This document shows, one piece after another, positions 1-6,534 of a DNA stretch of 6,534 nt. Each line of letters begins with the position of its first letter. Position 1 is the stretch's first letter. The DNA is from Rhodobacter sp. (GTDB lineage Bacteria > Pseudomonadota > Alphaproteobacteria > Rhodobacterales > Rhodobacteraceae). Position numbers and translations under genes: made by a program. The DNA lies in NCBI GenBank assembly GCA_027482795.1, contig JAIXVS010000035.1, forward strand, positions 1 to 6,534, written 5' to 3'. The notes below the pieces were generated by a model, which searched no databases, was not told where the DNA came from, and saw only the letters and a program-made list of their open reading frames with translations.

Positions 1-77
1 CACTGGCATATGCTGGGAAGGGGGGCAAGGCGTGGGGCATCCCCCCGCATCCGCAAGCCGGGAAACCTGCCAACGCA
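1..77 (+). promoter_or_regulatory. Cobalamin (B12) riboswitch aptamer, 3' part; 5' half lies outside the window
   Basis: This is the 3' portion of an adenosylcobalamin-sensing leader RNA. The window opens on CACTG (1-5), the end of the conserved GCCACTG element, followed by GGGAAGG (15-21). The B12 box AGCCGGGAAACCTGCC sits at 56-71 and agrees closely with the family consensus (AGCCxGGAGACCTGCC). Between them is the usual variable arm: G20-25 can pair with C41-46, or G34-37 with C41-44. It stands directly ahead of a run of B12 biosynthesis genes, which is the expected place. Ligand binding would repress the downstream genes. The 5' strand of P1 and the L5 loop are missing from the window, so the full fold cannot be drawn. 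Confidence 0.93.
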
Positions 78-171
78 TGAACGGACGGGCGGACGGGGTG
101 TGTCGCATCGGGCGTAGCGCAGGTATGCGCCGTGGCTCGTTGTTTTGCATTCCGCCCTTTGGGGATGGATG
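78..171 (+). promoter_or_regulatory. Leader downstream of the riboswitch core, probable expression platform
   Basis: This untranslated stretch joins the aptamer to the first gene. It is G-rich at 83-98, the region where the P13/L13 partner of the missing L5 loop would be expected. A perfect 5-bp hairpin, GCGCA-GGTA-TGCGC, lies at 117-130. There is no clean GC stem followed directly by a U run, so a Rho-independent terminator is not evident. Control of translation initiation is more likely. In support, TCCGCCC at 151-157 can fold onto the Shine-Dalgarno region at 161-169, and it is also a perfect 7-nt complement of GGGCGGA at 87-93. The complementarity is visible in the sequence; the switching role is inference. 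Confidence 0.55.
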
Positions 172-174
172 ATG
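161..174 (+). promoter_or_regulatory. Ribosome binding site and start codon of the first gene
   Basis: GGGGA at 161-165 lies 6 nt before the ATG at 172, which is normal spacing. The preceding in-frame ATG at 169 would be only 3 nt away. An upstream in-frame TTG at 145 has no purine-rich tract in front of it. The start at 172 is therefore preferred. Confidence 0.6.
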
Positions 175-543
175 GCGGCAACGCTTTATGTATGTGCAAC
201 GTGCAAGGCAGATCAAATTGTGCCAGAGGGCGGCCAGCCCCTTGGCGCGCAACTGCGCGATGCTTTGCTTTCCGCCGAATGTCCCGCAGGCGTTACCATT
301 AAACCTGTCGACTGTTTGTCTGCCTGCTCGCAGGGCTGCGCTGTCGCCCTGCAAGGCCATGGCAAATGGGGCTATGTCTATGGCCGCCTCACCCCAGCCG
401 ATGTGCCAGATATTCTAGCAGGCGCTGCCGCCTATGCCGCCAGCGCCGATGGCATCGTGCCATGGCGCGAACGCCCCGTGATTTTCCGCAAGCAAAGCCT
501 TGCCCGTATCCCGCCCCTAGACCCTATCGCCGTGGAGGCCTAA
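172..543 (+). CDS. DUF1636-type small Cys-rich protein, predicted metal or Fe-S binding, B12-operon associated
   Basis: A 123-residue soluble protein, the first gene of the operon. It resembles the DUF1636 (COG5469) family of predicted metal-binding proteins that sit next to cobW and cobN in Rhodobacterales and related bacteria. Six cysteines are seen: C8 and C11 (CATC), C37, and C48, C52 and C56 (CLSACSQGC). The C-x3-C pattern preceded by Leu resembles the second half of the [2Fe-2S] site in thioredoxin-fold ferredoxins and NuoE. No signal peptide or membrane segment is visible. The start at 172 follows GGGGA at proper spacing; starts at 169 or the TTG at 145 would add only 1 or 9 residues. 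It abuts cobW directly, TAA then ATG. No function is assigned to the family that I know of. A redox or metal-handling role in B12 synthesis, for example electron supply to CobG, is inference from position and cysteines. Confidence 0.85.
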   Translation: MAATLYVCATCKADQIVPEGGQPLGAQLRDALLSAECPAGVTIKPVDCLSACSQGCAVALQGHGKWGYVYGRLTPADVPDILAGAAAYAASADGIVPWRERPVIFRKQSLARIPPLDPIAVEA

Positions 544-1578
544 ATGACCGATCTTTCCAAAATCCCCGTCACTGTCATCACTGGCTTTTTGGGCGCGGGC
601 AAAACCACGCTGATCCGCCACCTTATGGCCAACCCCCAAGGCAAACGCCTTGCGATTTTGGTCAATGAATTTGGCTCGGTGGGCGTTGATGGCGATATTT
701 TGAAATCCTGCGCCGATGAAAACTGCCCCGTCGAGAATATCGTCGAACTGGCCAATGGTTGCATCTGCTGCACTGTGGCCGATGATTTTATTCCCACGAT
801 CGAGGCGCTGATGGCCATGCCCGTACGCCCTGACCATATCTTGATTGAAACCTCTGGCCTTGCCTTGCCCAAGCCTTTGCTGAAGGCGTTCGATTGGCCC
901 GCCATCCGCTCGCGCATTACGGTGGACGGTGTGATTGCGCTGGCCGATGCCGAGGCCGTGGCCGCAGGCCGCTTTGCGCCCGATGAGGCAGCGGTCGAGG
1001 CGCAGCGCGCCGCCGATGACAGCCTAGATCATGAAACGCCCCTGTCCGAAGTGTTCGAAGACCAAATCGCCTGCGCCGATATCGTGCTGCTGTCTAAGGC
1101 CGATTTGGCAGGCGCGGCTGGCCTTGCCGCTGCCCGCGATGTGATCAACGCCGAAGCCCCGCGCAAGTTGCCGATTTTAGAGATGACCGAAGGCGTGCTC
1201 GACCCGCGCCTGATCCTTGGCCTGAATTCCCGCGCCGAAGATGATCTGGCCGCCCGCCCGTCCCACCACGATGGCGAAGATGGGCACGAGCATGACGATT
1301 TCAACACCATCGTTGTTGATCTGCCCGAAATCGCCGATCCCGATGCGCTGTCAGCCGCGATCCAGCGCCTTGCGCAGGAGCAGAACATCCTGCGCGTTAA
1401 AGGGTTCATTGCTGTCCAAGGCAAGCCGATGCGCCTTTTGGTTCAGGCCGTGGGCGCGCGGGTGCGGATGCAGTATGACCGCCCTTGGGGCACCGCCCCG
1501 CGCCGCAGCCAACTTGTCGTCATTGCCGAAATGGCCGATGTGAACGAGGCGGCAATCCGCGCGGTTTTGGAAGCCTGA
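544..1578 (+). CDS. cobW: CobW, G3E-family P-loop GTPase, probable cobalt chaperone
   Basis: A 344-residue cytoplasmic protein of the COG0523/CobW family, thought to bind Co(II) and GTP and deliver cobalt to the CobNST chelatase. The N-terminal GTPase domain (about residues 8-215) carries the Walker A motif GFLGAGKT (14-21), the family metal site GCICC (C73, C75, C76), ETSG (102-105) and a guanine-specificity motif SKAD (184-187) where most relatives have NKxD. A His/Asp-rich linker, HHDGEDGHEHDD, spans 241-252 and could bind extra metal. The CobW C-terminal domain follows (about 254-340) with RVKGF at 284-288. GGAGG at 534-538 lies 5 nt before the ATG. The stop is 3 nt before cobN. COG0523 also contains zinc chaperones, but placement just before cobN favours cobalt. 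Length is normal for the family. Confidence 0.95.
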   Translation: MTDLSKIPVTVITGFLGAGKTTLIRHLMANPQGKRLAILVNEFGSVGVDGDILKSCADENCPVENIVELANGCICCTVADDFIPTIEALMAMPVRPDHILIETSGLALPKPLLKAFDWPAIRSRITVDGVIALADAEAVAAGRFAPDEAAVEAQRAADDSLDHETPLSEVFEDQIACADIVLLSKADLAGAAGLAAARDVINAEAPRKLPILEMTEGVLDPRLILGLNSRAEDDLAARPSHHDGEDGHEHDDFNTIVVDLPEIADPDALSAAIQRLAQEQNILRVKGFIAVQGKPMRLLVQAVGARVRMQYDRPWGTAPRRSQLVVIAEMADVNEAAIRAVLEA

Positions 1579-1581
1579 CCC

Positions 1582-4500
1582 ATGCATGTCGTCTTCCGCG
1601 AAAGCCATGGGCTAGAGGAGGGGGCCGCCGCCTTTGATCTGGGGCAATCGCCCGCAGATCTGGTGGTGCTGTCCTTTTCCGACAGCGACCTTGGCGCGTT
1701 TGCGGCGGGCTATGGGCGGGCGAAATTGCAGGGGGCGGATATGCCCAGCGTTCGGCTTGCCAGCCTGATGGCGCTAAAGCACCCGTTGTCGGTCGATACT
1801 TATGTCGAGAACACGCTTTCAGGCGCAAAAGGCATTTTGGTGCGGCTGATCGGCGGGCAAAGCTATTGGCCATATGGTTTGGCCAGCCTTGCCGATCTGG
1901 CGCGCAAAAAGGGGATCGCGCTGGCAGTTTTGCCCGCCGATGGGCGCGATGATGCGAACCTTGATGCGCTATCCACCCTGCCCATTTCCACCCTACGCCA
2001 ATTGCAGCACCTGTGCGATGCGGGCGGCGCGGTGGCCGCGCAGGCGGCGCTGGCGCAACTGGCGCTGGCCGCTGGAATTTATGCCAGCCCCGTTTTGGGG
2101 GCCAAGACTGTGCCCGATTGCGGCTGGTATCTGGACGGAAATATCAGCGCCGATATGCCAGCCATGCAGGCAGGCCCCCGCGTGGCGGTGACCTTCTATC
2201 GCAGCTATGTGACATCCGCCGATCTTGCCCCGATTGACGCGCTGATGGCGCAGCTGCGCGCGCGCGGCTTTATGCCCGTGGGCCTGTTTGCGCCCAGCCT
2301 GAAGGCCCCCGATGCGGGGCCATTTCTGCGCGCGGCTTTGGCCGAGATTTCCCCCGCCGCAATCATCAACGCCACCGCCTTTTCCGCCAAAGGTGCAGAT
2401 GGTGCATCCCCCCTCGATCACACAGGCGCGAATGATTGGGGCGCGCCTGTGTTTCAAGTGGCCCTGTCCACCGCCCGCCGCCGCGATTGGGCCGCATCCG
2501 AGCGCGGGCTATCCCCCGCCGATCTGGCCATGCATGTGGTCTTGCCCGAAGTGGACGGGCGCATTTTCGCAGGCCTGATCAGCCACAAATCGCCGCAAAA
2601 GCGCGACCCAGATTTGCAGTTTTCCCGCTTTGCCCACCGCGCCGATGACGAACGAATTTCCCGCGTGGTTGCCCGCGTTTCGGGCTGGCATCGGCTGGCG
2701 CAAACCCCGCGCCCCGCGCGCGATCTGGCCTTTGTGCTGTCCACCTATCCGGGCCGCGCCGACCAGATGGCCCATGCCGTTGGGCTGGATGTGCTGGGCA
2801 GCCTGCCGCCGATCTTGGCCGCATTGGCCGCAAAGGGTTATGATCTGCCGCCCGTGGATGGGCTTCCAGATGGCCTTCTGTCCCACACCCAAAGCTGGCC
2901 AATCGCAGACTATCTTTGCGCCCTATCTCGCCTGCCCCAATCCTTGCAAGATGCGGTAAACACCGCTTGGGGCGCGCCCGAAGATGACCCGCTTGCCCAA
3001 GGCGCGGCATTCCACTTCCCCGCCATCCGAAATGGCCGCGCGATCATTGCGCTGCAACCCGAACGGGGCGATGTGCTGGCGCGCGATGCCAGCTATCACG
3101 ACCTATCCCGCACCCCGCGCCATTCTTATGTGGCCTTCTACCTATGGCTTCAATCCCGTGCGCCCCATGCGCTGATCCACATGGGCGCGCATGGCACGCT
3201 GGAATGGCTTCCGGGTAAATCCGTGGCCCTTTCGGCAGACTGTTGGCCCGATGCCCTGCTGAGCGACACACCCGTGATCTATCCCTTTATCGTGAATGAT
3301 CCGGGCGAGGCAGCGCAGGCCAAGCGGCGCATTGGCGCGGTGACCTTGGGCCATATGCCCCCGCCTCTGCGCACCAGCACCCTGCCCGAAAACCTATCCG
3401 CGCTGGAACGTCTGCTGGATGAATATGCCACCGCCGACGGGCTAGACCCCGCCCGCCGCACCCGCCTTATCGCCGATATCCGCGCAGCCGCCCAAGATGC
3501 GGGGGTTGAGGCAGATTTGGATATTCCCCCAAACGCCAGCCCCGCCGAAGCCATCACGCGGATTGACCGTTTTGTCTGCGATATCAAAGAAAGCCAGTAC
3601 GGCGACGGCCTGCACATCTGGGGCGGCGCGAGTGGCGAAATGGCGGGTCTGATTACTTCCCTTGATGGCGCGCGCGTGGCCGCAGGGCCCGCAGGCAGCC
3701 CGTATCGTGGGCGCGCCGATGTTCTGCCCACGGGGCGCAATTTGTTTTCGGTCGACCCGCGCGCGGTGCCTTCCCGCGCGGCCCATACCCAAGGCGTAAA
3801 GCTGGCCGAAGAGTTGATCCGCCGCCATTTGCAAGACGCGGGCGATTATCCGCGCGGGCTGGTGCTGGATCTGTGGGGGTCTGCCACCATGCGCACGGCG
3901 GGCGAAGAGGTGGCCATGGCGCTGCACCTTGCGGGCCTTGCCCCCCTGTGGGACGGCGCATCGGGCCGCGTCACAGGGTTCGAAGTAATCCCGCTTGCCC
4001 TGCTGGGCCGCCCCCGCATTGACGTGACCTTGCGCATATCTGGCCTGTTTCGCGATATCTTCCCCGCGCTTGGCCAGATGTTTCAGGCGGGGGTGGCGGC
4101 ACTTGCCGCCCGCGAAGAGGACCCCGCCGACAACCCCTATGTGGCAGCCGATGCCGCCCGCGTCTATGGCCCCAAACCTGGCCTTTACGGCATGGGAATG
4201 GAGGCCGCGCTGACCGATTATTCAGACGCAGGCCGCGCGGCGGCGGGCGAGGCTTGGCTAACTGCCGCCAGCTATGCGATTGACGCCAAAGGCGACATCG
4301 CACCAGACCGCGCAGGGATCGAGGCGCGCGTGCGCGCCGCCGATGCCTATGCCCATGTGCAAGATTTGGTTGAAACCGATGTGCTGATGGCCCCCGATTA
4401 CGCCGCGCATGAAGGCGGCTTTGCCGCAGCATCCGCCCATTTGGGCGGCGGCGCGGCGCTGTATCATATCGACAGCGCCAATCCCAACGCCCCCCGCGCG

Positions 4501-4836
4501 CGGACAGTAACCGAGGAACTTGCCCGCACCCTGCGCGCCCGCGCGGCAGACCCTGCTTGGGCGAATGGCATGATGCGCCACGGCTTTCGCGGGGCTGCCG
4601 AAATCACCGCCACGCTCGATAACCTTGCCGCCTATGCCCACCTAACCCGCGCCGTTCCCGCGCATTTGTTTGACCTATACCATGATGCCACCTTGGGGCG
4701 GGATGATCTGACCGCCTTTATGGCGCGCGAAAACCCCGCCGCCCTTGCCGCCCTGCAAGACCGTTTTGCAGCCCTGCGCGAGGCGGGCCTATGGGCCAGC
4801 CGCCGCAATTCGCAGGCAGCGGGAGAGCGGATTTGA
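1582..4836 (+). CDS. cobN: CobN, large subunit of aerobic cobaltochelatase
   Basis: A 1084-residue cytoplasmic protein. With the AAA+ partners CobS and CobT it uses ATP to insert Co(II) into hydrogenobyrinic acid a,c-diamide. The N-terminus DLGQSPADLVVLSFSDSDL (19-37) is typical of CobN rather than the related magnesium chelatase subunits ChlH/BchH. Further family motifs are NATAFS (263-268), GRIFAGLISHKS (326-337), MGAHGTLEWLPGK (534-546), KESQYGDGLHIWG (669-681), LGRPRIDVTLRISGLFRD (808-825) and MRHGFRGAAE (998-1007). It is shorter than the Pseudomonas denitrificans protein (about 1275 residues) but has both ends and no frame break, so it appears intact. GGAAG at 1569-1573, inside the end of cobW, lies 8 nt before the ATG. 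No cobS or cobT occurs in the window; in many alphaproteobacteria they are encoded elsewhere. Confidence 0.96.
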   Translation: MHVVFRESHGLEEGAAAFDLGQSPADLVVLSFSDSDLGAFAAGYGRAKLQGADMPSVRLASLMALKHPLSVDTYVENTLSGAKGILVRLIGGQSYWPYGLASLADLARKKGIALAVLPADGRDDANLDALSTLPISTLRQLQHLCDAGGAVAAQAALAQLALAAGIYASPVLGAKTVPDCGWYLDGNISADMPAMQAGPRVAVTFYRSYVTSADLAPIDALMAQLRARGFMPVGLFAPSLKAPDAGPFLRAALAEISPAAIINATAFSAKGADGASPLDHTGANDWGAPVFQVALSTARRRDWAASERGLSPADLAMHVVLPEVDGRIFAGLISHKSPQKRDPDLQFSRFAHRADDERISRVVARVSGWHRLAQTPRPARDLAFVLSTYPGRADQMAHAVGLDVLGSLPPILAALAAKGYDLPPVDGLPDGLLSHTQSWPIADYLCALSRLPQSLQDAVNTAWGAPEDDPLAQGAAFHFPAIRNGRAIIALQPERGDVLARDASYHDLSRTPRHSYVAFYLWLQSRAPHALIHMGAHGTLEWLPGKSVALSADCWPDALLSDTPVIYPFIVNDPGEAAQAKRRIGAVTLGHMPPPLRTSTLPENLSALERLLDEYATADGLDPARRTRLIADIRAAAQDAGVEADLDIPPNASPAEAITRIDRFVCDIKESQYGDGLHIWGGASGEMAGLITSLDGARVAAGPAGSPYRGRADVLPTGRNLFSVDPRAVPSRAAHTQGVKLAEELIRRHLQDAGDYPRGLVLDLWGSATMRTAGEEVAMALHLAGLAPLWDGASGRVTGFEVIPLALLGRPRIDVTLRISGLFRDIFPALGQMFQAGVAALAAREEDPADNPYVAADAARVYGPKPGLYGMGMEAALTDYSDAGRAAAGEAWLTAASYAIDAKGDIAPDRAGIEARVRAADAYAHVQDLVETDVLMAPDYAAHEGGFAAASAHLGGGAALYHIDSANPNAPRARTVTEELARTLRARAADPAWANGMMRHGFRGAAEITATLDNLAAYAHLTRAVPAHLFDLYHDATLGRDDLTAFMARENPAALAALQDRFAALREAGLWASRRNSQAAGERI
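4821..4836 (+). promoter_or_regulatory. Ribosome binding site and TTG start of cobG, overlapping the cobN stop
   Basis: GGGAGAG at 4821-4827 is a good Shine-Dalgarno tract and lies 5 nt before TTG at 4833. The TTG shares bases with the cobN stop in the four-base overlap TTGA (4833-4836), a standard arrangement for translational coupling. The only upstream in-frame ATG nearby (4791) would put 14 extra residues inside cobN and is not preceded by a good Shine-Dalgarno tract. Confidence 0.75.
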
Positions 4837-5993
4837 GCAAGGCCGCCCCCATTATACAAGGCTGGTGCCCGGGTGCCCTGCGCCCCATGGAATCGGGCGA
4901 TGGCTGGGTCGTGCGCGTGCGCCCGCGCGCGGGGCGGCTATTGCCAGAACAGGCGCGCGGCATTGCGGCCCTGTCCACCGCGCATGGCAATGGGCTGATC
5001 GATCTGTCCGCCCGCGCCAATGTGCAATTGCGCGGCGTGACAATGGCCAGCCATACCCCACTGATGGATGGCCTGCGCGCCCTTGGCCTGCTGGATGACA
5101 GCGCGGATGCCGAATCTCAGCGCAACGTCACTCTTGCCCCATTTTGGGCGCAAGGGGATGGTGCCTATGATCTGGCACTCGATTTATCCGCCGCCCTTAC
5201 CGCCCCCAGCGCGCCGCGCCTGCCCAGCAAATTCGGCTTTGTGGTGGATATGGGCGCAACCCCCATTCTGCGCGACATCGCGGGTGATATTCGTATCGAA
5301 AGGGTAGATAACCGCGCGCTCATTTATGCCACTGGCACGCAAACAGGGGCAGCGGTGCCCTTGGCGGATGCCGTGCCAACCGCTTTGGACTTAGCCCACT
5401 GGTTTGCAGACGCAGGCGGCATTGGCGCAGATGGTCGTGGTCGCATGGCGCAGCTTTTAGCCCAAGGCGCAGTGCTGCCCGCCCGCTTTGCTGCCCACGC
5501 TGTACCTGCTGCCTTGCCCTTCACCCCCCGCATTGGCCTGCATTCGGCAGGCGCGCTGGTGGGGTTTGAATTTGGCCAGATGCAGGCCGATACCTTGGGC
5601 GCGCTTGCCCAACTTGGCCCCCTTCGCATCACCCCGTGGCGTATGGTTTTGGTCGAGGGGGCAACCCAAATGCCCGCCCTGCCGCATCTTATCACCAATG
5701 CCGATGACCCAATGCTGCGCGTCATCGCCTGCACGGGCGCGCCTGCCTGCACGCAGGCGCATCAGCCCACCCGCGACCTTGCCCGCGCCTTGGCCCCGCA
5801 TATCCCGCAGGGCCAAATCTGCCACGTCTCGGGCTGCGCCAAGGGCTGCGCGCATCCCACCCCTGCCGCGCTGACCCTAACGGCCACGCCCCGCGGCTTT
5901 GACCTTGTGCAAAATGGCCGCGCGGGTGATACCGCACAGCGCGCCGATCTGAACCCCACACATATTCCGCAGGCCATCGTTCATGCCCTATAG
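4833..5993 (+). CDS. cobG: CobG, precorrin-3B synthase (O2-dependent monooxygenase)
   Basis: A 386-residue enzyme of the nitrite/sulfite reductase-like superfamily. It converts precorrin-3A to precorrin-3B with O2, the hydroxylation and lactone formation that precede ring contraction in the aerobic pathway. With the TTG start the protein begins MSKAAPIIQGWCPGALRPM, a family-typical N-terminus. The first ferredoxin-like half includes NGLIDLSARANVQLRGV (53-69); the second half starts near RIGLHSAG (233-240). The [4Fe-4S] ligands are visible as C300-x5-C306 and C335-x3-C339 (SGCAKGCAHP). It is shorter than P. denitrificans CobG (about 459 residues) but keeps both halves and the cluster. It overlaps cobN by 4 nt and cobH by 11 nt. 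A general nitrite or sulfite reductase is the alternative, but the B12 context and the N-terminal motif argue against it. Confidence 0.93.
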   Translation: MSKAAPIIQGWCPGALRPMESGDGWVVRVRPRAGRLLPEQARGIAALSTAHGNGLIDLSARANVQLRGVTMASHTPLMDGLRALGLLDDSADAESQRNVTLAPFWAQGDGAYDLALDLSAALTAPSAPRLPSKFGFVVDMGATPILRDIAGDIRIERVDNRALIYATGTQTGAAVPLADAVPTALDLAHWFADAGGIGADGRGRMAQLLAQGAVLPARFAAHAVPAALPFTPRIGLHSAGALVGFEFGQMQADTLGALAQLGPLRITPWRMVLVEGATQMPALPHLITNADDPMLRVIACTGAPACTQAHQPTRDLARALAPHIPQGQICHVSGCAKGCAHPTPAALTLTATPRGFDLVQNGRAGDTAQRADLNPTHIPQAIVHAL

Positions 5994-6534
5994 CTACATC
6001 ACCGATGGCGCAGAAATTTACCGCCAATCCTTTGCCACCATCCGCGCAGAAGCGGATTTGGCCCGCTTTACCCCCGAGGAAGAGGTGGTTGCCGTGCGTA
6101 TGATCCATGCCGCAGGTATGGTGGGGCTGGAAAGGCACGTCGATTTTACACCAAACGCCGCGATTGCCGCCCGCGCCGCATTGGAAGGCGGCGCGCCCAT
6201 TCTGTGCGATGTACGCATGGTGTCCGAAGGCATCACCCGCCCCCGCCTGCCCGCACACAACGAGATTATCTGCACCCTGCAAGACCCCGCAGTTCCCGCA
6301 ATGGCTGCGCAAATGGGCAATACACGCTCGGCTGCGGCGGTAGAGCTTTGGCGGCCCAAACTGGCAGGCGCCGTGGTTGTCATCGGCAATGCCCCCACCG
6401 CGCTGTTTCATCTGCTGAACATGCTCGAAGACCCCGCCTGCCCGCGCCCTGCTGCCATTATCGGCTGCCCCGTTGGCTTTATCGGCGCGGCAGAAAGCAA
6501 AGACGCGCTGATGGCCGCCCCGCCCTGCCCCGCC
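5983..6534 (+). CDS. cobH: CobH, precorrin-8X methylmutase, 3' end cut by the window
   Basis: An open frame of 184 complete codons with no stop before the window ends; the family is about 210 residues, so roughly the last 25 are missing. The enzyme moves the C-11 methyl group of precorrin-8X to C-12, giving hydrogenobyrinic acid. The N-terminus reads MPYSYITDGAEIYRQSFATI. RMIHAAGM (39-46) contains His42, matching the catalytic His43 of P. denitrificans CobH. Other family motifs are CDVRMVSEGI (75-84), NTRSAAAVELW (113-123, Arg115 near the known active-site Arg116), GNAPTALF (135-142) and IIGCPVGFIGAAESK near the end. The ATG lies inside cobG, overlapping its last 11 nt, with only a weak AGG 9 nt upstream, so translation probably depends on coupling to cobG. 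The anaerobic homologue CbiC is excluded by the CobG/CobN context. Confidence 0.95.
   Translation, partial: MPYSYITDGAEIYRQSFATIRAEADLARFTPEEEVVAVRMIHAAGMVGLERHVDFTPNAAIAARAALEGGAPILCDVRMVSEGITRPRLPAHNEIICTLQDPAVPAMAAQMGNTRSAAAVELWRPKLAGAVVVIGNAPTALFHLLNMLEDPACPRPAAIIGCPVGFIGAAESKDALMAAPPCPA

Noticed and set aside
145..171. TTG at 145 or ATG at 169 as the start of the first gene
   Set aside because: The TTG has no purine tract upstream. The ATG at 169 is only 3 nt from GGGGA, against 6 nt for the ATG at 172.
3279..3927. Several minus-strand frames of about 150 codons within cobN
   Set aside because: They are shadows of the cobN frame. Their products are rich in Arg, Pro and Gly without recognisable motifs, and they overlap one another in different frames.
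4791..4835. ATG at 4791 as the start of cobG
   Set aside because: It would overlap cobN by 46 nt and lacks a good Shine-Dalgarno tract. The TTG at 4833 has both good spacing and a family-typical N-terminus.
1582..4836. Reading the large gene as bchH/chlH magnesium chelatase
   Set aside because: The N-terminal DLGQSPAD...FSDSDL motif and the cobW, cobG and cobH neighbours indicate CobN.
5722..6411. Long open frame of 229 codons on the minus strand opposite cobG and cobH
   Set aside because: It lies antisense to two clearly recognised genes, its product resembles no family I know, and such frames are common opposite GC-rich codon-biased genes.
1..6534. A previously undescribed system, CRISPR array, insertion sequence or prophage gene
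   Set aside because: Every base from 172 onward lies in or between recognised B12-operon genes. No direct-repeat array, terminal inverted repeats or transposase-like frame was seen. The recurring GCCGAT and GCGCGC words reflect codon use.

Overview
The window looks like part of an aerobic cobalamin (vitamin B12) biosynthesis operon from an alphaproteobacterium, most likely of the Rhodobacterales. The evidence is the GC-rich sequence, protein sequences of the kind I associate with that order, and the gene order: riboswitch, small Cys-rich protein, cobW, cobN, cobG, cobH. The genus cannot be named from this sequence alone.

Layout: positions 1 to about 77 are the 3' part of a cobalamin riboswitch aptamer whose 5' half lies upstream of the window. 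Positions 78-171 are the rest of the leader, a probable expression platform ending at the first ribosome binding site. Five genes follow on the + strand: a DUF1636-type Cys-rich protein (172-543), cobW (544-1578), cobN (1582-4836), cobG (4833-5993, TTG start) and cobH (5983 to the window end, truncated at its 3' end). The genes abut or overlap: 0 nt, 3 nt, a 4-nt overlap and an 11-nt overlap. No internal promoter or terminator is visible and no gap exceeds 300 bases, so this is almost certainly one transcript.

How the genes work together: CobG makes precorrin-3B, the O2-dependent step that marks the aerobic pathway. CobH converts precorrin-8X to hydrogenobyrinic acid. CobN is the large subunit of the cobaltochelatase that inserts cobalt into hydrogenobyrinic acid a,c-diamide, and CobW is the G3E GTPase thought to supply that cobalt. 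The small first protein has a cysteine pattern like thioredoxin-fold [2Fe-2S] proteins and has no assigned job. Cobalamin binding to the riboswitch would shut the whole set down.

I found no mobile element, CRISPR array, tRNA or rRNA, and no broken gene. Nothing here amounts to a new system. The most open questions are the role of the DUF1636 protein and a possible ribosome-binding-site switch in the leader.
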